NCBI GenBank assembly: GCA_947626795.1 | Contig: CANQTH010000004.1 | Coordinates: forward strand, 1-64,000 | DNA length: 64,000 nt | Direction: 5' to 3' | Source: an uncultured Lachnospiraceae bacterium | GTDB lineage: Bacteria; Bacillota; Clostridia; Lachnospirales; Lachnospiraceae | Translations under genes and position numbers: made by a program | Shown: positions 60,824-64,000 of the stretch, piece by piece | Layout: every line of letters starts with the position of its first letter | How positions within the stretch are numbered: position 1 is the first letter of the stretch | The notes under the pieces: model-generated | The model's input: the letters and a program-made list of their open reading frames with translations, nothing else | Told to the model about the DNA's origin: nothing | Database searches by the model: none

Positions 60824-61510
60824 TCATCCTTCGGCCTGCTCCTGTTCCCGGCGCGCGCGCGCCAAATCCAGTATTTTCCCCGTCACTTCCTCGATCCCCA
60901 GGTCGGAGCTGTCGATCAGGACCGCGTCCTCGGCCTGCCGCAGCGGGGAGATCTCCCGATTCATGTCCTGGAAATCCCGCTTTTCGATATCCTCGCAGAT
61001 CTTTTCCAAGCTGCATCCGACCCCTTTTTCCTGCAGTTCCAAAAACCTGCGCCTGCCGCGCGTCTCGACGCTCGCCGTCAGGTAAACCTTTACCTGCGCG
61101 TCCGGAAGCACGCACGTCCCGATATCCCTGCCGTCCATCACCAGATCCGTGCCTGCCGCCATCTCCCGCTGGAGCTGCGTCAATTTTTCCCGCACCGCCC
61201 GGTAAGCGCCGACGGCCGCCGCCATCGCGCCCACCTTTTCCTCGCGGATGAGGCCGTTCACGTTCTCTCCGTTCAGAAACACCTGCTGCTCGCCGCCTTC
61301 ATTGGAAAGCGTCACGGAAACCCTCTCGCATGCCGCGCGGATCGCCGCCTCGTCCTCTCCCGCGATCCCTTCCCGCAGGAAAAAGAGCGCCATCGCGCGG
61401 TACATCGCTCCCGTATCCACATAGATGTAGGACAGCTCCTTCGCCACGCGCTTCGCTACCGTGCTTTTCCCTGCGCCCGCAGGCCCGTCAATCGCAATAT
61501 TAAACGCCAT
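60824..61510 (-). CDS. cmk: Cytidylate kinase
   Basis: 228 residues. The P-loop DGPAGAGKSTVAKRVA is at 8-23, followed by YVDTGAMYRA for CMP binding, MDGRDIGTCVLPDA (about 108) and the LID region RRRFLELQEKG. It phosphorylates CMP and dCMP. It ends 43 bp before ispH. The ATG is preceded by AAGGAGAATC. Standard length. Confidence 0.97.
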   Translation of the reverse strand: MAFNIAIDGPAGAGKSTVAKRVAKELSYIYVDTGAMYRAMALFFLREGIAGEDEAAIRAACERVSVTLSNEGGEQQVFLNGENVNGLIREEKVGAMAAAVGAYRAVREKLTQLQREMAAGTDLVMDGRDIGTCVLPDAQVKVYLTASVETRGRRRFLELQEKGVGCSLEKICEDIEKRDFQDMNREISPLRQAEDAVLIDSSDLGIEEVTGKILDLARARREQEQAEG

Positions 61511-61548
61511 ATGCCTGATTCTCCTTTATCTCTCATCATGCGCCGGAC

Positions 61549-61641
61549 GCCGCGCCCATGCGCTAAATGTAAGTCTCCCTCCTACAGCAGCCGCAGAAAA
61601 TCCCTGTCATGCGCTTAGGTGCCGCGCCCATGCGCTAAATG
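61549..61641. repeat. 21-bp direct repeat around the flavoprotein stop codon
   Basis: GCCGCGCCCATGCGCTAAAT plus G occurs at 61549-61569 and again at 61621-61641, 72 bp apart. The second copy includes the stop codon of the flavoprotein gene (61635-61637). Confidence 0.75.
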
Positions 61642-62909
61642 CTGTCGCCCGCGAGGTATCCCGTGGACCACGCGATCTGAAGGTTGAATCCGCCCGTCAA
61701 AGCGTCCACATCCAGGACCTCCCCCGCAAAATACAGCCCTTCCACCAGCCTGGACTCCATCGTGGAAGGGTTTACCTCCTTCACGTCCACGCCGCCCCGG
61801 GTGACGATCGCCTCGTCAAACCCCCGCAGCCCGGCTAACGTGAGCGGAAACGCCTTGGTCAGGGACACAAGCCTGCCGCGCTCTTCCTTCGTGACCTCGT
61901 TGACCTTCTTTTCCGGCTGGATGCCGCTTCGCTCGACCATGACCGGGATCAGCTTCGCCGGGAAGAGCTTCTGCAGGGAATTCTTGAACTGCCGGTTCAG
62001 ATTCTCCTCAAAATCCCGCAGCACGCGCCTGTCCAACTGCTCTTCCGACAGCGCCGGCTTTAAGTCGATCTCCATCCGCAGGGGCTTCTCCCAGATCTCG
62101 TCGTTGACGACGCCGCTCGCGCTCAACATCAGCGGCCCGCTGACGCCGTAGTGGGTAAAGAGCATTTCGCCAAAATCCTCGAACAGGATCTTCTTCCCGT
62201 CGCGGACCCGCACACTCACATTCCGCAGGGAAAGTCCCTGCAGCCTGCCGACCCAGGCTTCCTGCGCCTCAAATGGCACGAGGGACGGCCTCGTCTCTTT
62301 GACGTTATGCCCAAGCTCTTTCGCGAAGCGGCACCCGTCCCCGGTAGATCCCGTCGACGCGTACGAACGCCCTCCTGTGGCGACCAGCACGGCGTCGGCC
62401 TTTTTTACGCTCTGATCCGCGAGGCGCACGCCCACGGCCCTGCGCTCCCGGCCTTTGCGTTTCCCTCCCGCGCCGTCCGCCTCCCCGCCTATGGATTCCG
62501 TTAAGATCTCTTCCACCCGGGCGTTCAGCTTAACCTGCACGCCCCGCTCCCGCAAAGCGCGCTGCAGCGCGCGTATCACATCCGAGGCATGGTCGGACTG
62601 CGGGAAGACGCGCCCGCCGCGCTCTGTCTTGGTCACAAGGCCGTTCGATTCAAAAAAACCGATCGCCTGCCGGCTGTCAAAGCCGTAAAACGCGCTGTAA
62701 AGGAATTTCTTGTTCCGCAGGACATGCTTAAACAAGTCCTCCGTCTCACAGTCATTGGTCAGGTTGCACCTGCCCTTCCCGGTAATATAGATCTTTTTCC
62801 CCAGCTTCTCATTTTTTTCCAGCAAAAGGACCTGATGCCCCTGCTCGGCCGCGCGGGCCGCGCCGATCATCCCGGCCGCCCCGCCGCCGATCACGATCAC
62901 CCTGCTCAT
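61635..62909 (-). CDS. HI0933/YhiN-family NAD(P)/FAD-dependent flavoprotein
   Basis: 424 residues. The dinucleotide-binding motif VIGGGAAGMIGAARAAEQG is at 5-23, with the E/K-N segment LLLEKNEKLGKK. GKGRCNLTND, VLVATGGRSYASTGSTGDG and the C-terminal GLYFAGEVLDVDALTGGFNLQ (split by the turn) are typical of the family. The role is unknown, although members are near universal and often next to cmk in Firmicutes. Its start overlaps the stop of the upstream regulator gene by 4 bp (ATGA). Confidence 0.93.
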   Translation of the reverse strand: MSRVIVIGGGAAGMIGAARAAEQGHQVLLLEKNEKLGKKIYITGKGRCNLTNDCETEDLFKHVLRNKKFLYSAFYGFDSRQAIGFFESNGLVTKTERGGRVFPQSDHASDVIRALQRALRERGVQVKLNARVEEILTESIGGEADGAGGKRKGRERRAVGVRLADQSVKKADAVLVATGGRSYASTGSTGDGCRFAKELGHNVKETRPSLVPFEAQEAWVGRLQGLSLRNVSVRVRDGKKILFEDFGEMLFTHYGVSGPLMLSASGVVNDEIWEKPLRMEIDLKPALSEEQLDRRVLRDFEENLNRQFKNSLQKLFPAKLIPVMVERSGIQPEKKVNEVTKEERGRLVSLTKAFPLTLAGLRGFDEAIVTRGGVDVKEVNPSTMESRLVEGLYFAGEVLDVDALTGGFNLQIAWSTGYLAGDSI

Positions 62910-63820
62910 TCCACTCTCCCATACCGCAGCCTTACGGATTCCCCGATGTAATCGATCTCATCGTTCCCATAAACCTGATAATCTTCCCATACCTGCTCCA
63001 GCATTTCCAGATTCTCCGCAACCTCGCCCTTCTTCTTCGTGCAGATCGCCATAAGCAGCGCGTTTAAGACGCTTAACGGCGCGGCTAAGGACTCGACGAT
63101 CGCCGACATATCGCTGTTCGCGATCAGGTTGCAGGAAGAATACAGGTTCATCGGGGAATGCACGCTGTCCGTCAGCGTGATCACCCTGGCGTTGCGGTTA
63201 TTGGCAAATTCCATCGCCTTTAGCGTACGCACGGAATACCGCGGGAAACTGATCCCGACGATGGCGTCCTCCGAATTGATGCGCACCATCTGCTCAAACA
63301 GCTCGCTGGAACTGTTCGTCTGGAGCAGCCGCACGTTGTCGCAGACCATGTTGAGATAAAACGCGAAAAATTCCGCGAGGGGCGCGCAGCTCCGGATGCC
63401 CACGACGTAGACGTTCCGCGCAGAGACGATCGCGTCTACCGCCACCTGGAACGCCTGCTCGTCGATCTTTTCCAGCGTCTCCTGGATGCGCCTCGCGTCC
63501 GATTCCAAGACCGTCTTTAAGATCTCGGACTGCGGGATCCTCCCGTATACGTCCTCCATGCGCTGAACCGCCAAAAGCTTCGACTGCACCATCTCCTCCA
63601 AGGCCCTCTGGAACTGCGGATATCCCCGATATCCCAAATGAGCCGCAAAACGGACAACCGTAGATTCGCTTACCCCTACGGTTGCCCCCATTTTTGCCGC
63701 AGTCAAAAAGACCGCTTTGTCATAATTGTCCGTAATGTAAGCCGCAAGTTTCTTCTGCCCCTTGCTGAAACTCCCATATCGTTCATTGATCCGATTCAGT
63801 AAGTCATTGGCGCCGCCCAT
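62906..63820 (-). CDS. MurR/RpiR-family transcriptional regulator
   Basis: 304 residues. N-terminal helix-turn-helix at about 1-80 (FSKGQKKLAAYITDNYDKAV, GVSESTVVRFAAHLGYRGYP) and a SIS phosphosugar-binding domain at about 120-260 (VVGIRSCAPLAEFFAFYL, GISFPRYSVRTLKAMEFANN). These usually sense phosphosugars and regulate sugar or wall-recycling genes. Here it overlaps a flavoprotein gene, so a local sugar operon is not obvious. The start ATG at 63820 follows AAGGAAAA. Confidence 0.9.
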   Translation of the reverse strand: MGGANDLLNRINERYGSFSKGQKKLAAYITDNYDKAVFLTAAKMGATVGVSESTVVRFAAHLGYRGYPQFQRALEEMVQSKLLAVQRMEDVYGRIPQSEILKTVLESDARRIQETLEKIDEQAFQVAVDAIVSARNVYVVGIRSCAPLAEFFAFYLNMVCDNVRLLQTNSSSELFEQMVRINSEDAIVGISFPRYSVRTLKAMEFANNRNARVITLTDSVHSPMNLYSSCNLIANSDMSAIVESLAAPLSVLNALLMAICTKKKGEVAENLEMLEQVWEDYQVYGNDEIDYIGESVRLRYGRVE

Positions 63821-63871
63821 TTTTCCTTCCTCAATTCCTATTTAAATTATGGACTGCCACAAGTACGGCTC

Positions 63872-63899
63872 TGCGGAAAACAGATCCCCGTTTTCCGCA
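63872..63899. other. Perfect 10-bp inverted repeat upstream of the RpiR gene
   Basis: TGCGGAAAAC and GTTTTCCGCA flank eight bases, 52 bp before the RpiR start. It may be an operator for the RpiR protein or a terminator of the gene entering from the right. There is no T tract on either side. Confidence 0.4.
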
Positions 63900-63940
63900 A
63901 AACCATGTATCTGTAACAGCCCATTCTTCCGTTTCTGTCC

Positions 63941-64000
63941 TTATACCGGGTAAGCCCCATTCTCCGTATCCGCGACTGTCGCGTCCACTTTCGTCTGCTG
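63941..64000 (-). CDS. Partial C-terminus of a protein entering from the right edge
   Basis: An open frame from the window end reads 19 codons (QQTKVDATVADTENGAYPV) and stops with TAA. The composition looks like real coding sequence, but too little is present to identify a family. Confidence 0.35.
   Translation of the reverse strand, partial: QQTKVDATVADTENGAYPV

Overview
The window looks like a chromosomal segment of a GC-rich, spore-forming anaerobe of the class Clostridia, most likely Lachnospiraceae. This rests on gene content and order rather than any marker gene. It carries an alpha/beta small acid-soluble spore protein, a GerW-type sporulation protein, an electron-bifurcating [FeFe] hydrogenase (hydCBA), a clostridial rnfCDGEAB operon, a short-type LeuC/LeuD pair and the order miaB-ruvA-ruvB-zapA-U32-ftsW-pbp. 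I see no rRNA, tRNA, CRISPR array, insertion sequence, integrase or phage gene.

Layout. 1-3.5 kb: a probable 6S RNA with its own promoter, then a secreted L,D-transpeptidase with Ig-like repeats. 3.5-11 kb: cytidine deaminase, citrate synthase, a CheY-like/CheX-like signalling pair, threonine synthase, a SleB-type hydrolase and an AP2-like protein. 11-16.4 kb: branched-chain amino acid genes (leuCD with a divergent LysR regulator, ilvN-ilvC). 16.4-23.4 kb: a C39-like secreted protein, a flavodoxin-family protein, a GntR-ABC transporter operon and a two-component system. 23.4-27.5 kb: hydCBA. 27.8-35.8 kb: rqcH, a SASP, asp23-fakA-like-recG, rpmB and a 44-residue membrane protein. 35.3-50.9 kb: a long series of minus-strand genes covering sporulation, cell wall synthesis, recombination, tRNA modification and proline synthesis. 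51.2-56.3 kb: the Rnf operon. 56.7-64 kb: a YprB-like exonuclease, CheR, S1 protein, ispH, cmk, a flavoprotein and an RpiR-type regulator.

How the parts fit. HydABC and Rnf together suggest that ferredoxin, NADH, H2 and the ion gradient are linked, as in other fermentative clostridia. Leu, Ile/Val, Thr and Pro synthesis genes imply amino acid self-sufficiency. The wall genes (FtsW/RodA-family, class B PBP, ZapA, LD-transpeptidase, SleB hydrolase, GerW) serve growth, division and sporulation.

The most unusual material is non-coding. A dispersed, cloverleaf-like palindromic repeat occurs in many intergenic gaps, including two copies that appear identical in a 145-bp tandem. A 19-bp array fills the ilvN leader. 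An 82-bp tandem repeat carries three promoter-like -10 boxes upstream of rnf. Several genes also have in-frame or 3'-end tandem duplications. Among proteins, the most notable are an AP2/HNH-derived protein that seems to have lost its catalytic histidines, and a CheX-like protein with four MshEN-like repeats next to a CheY.
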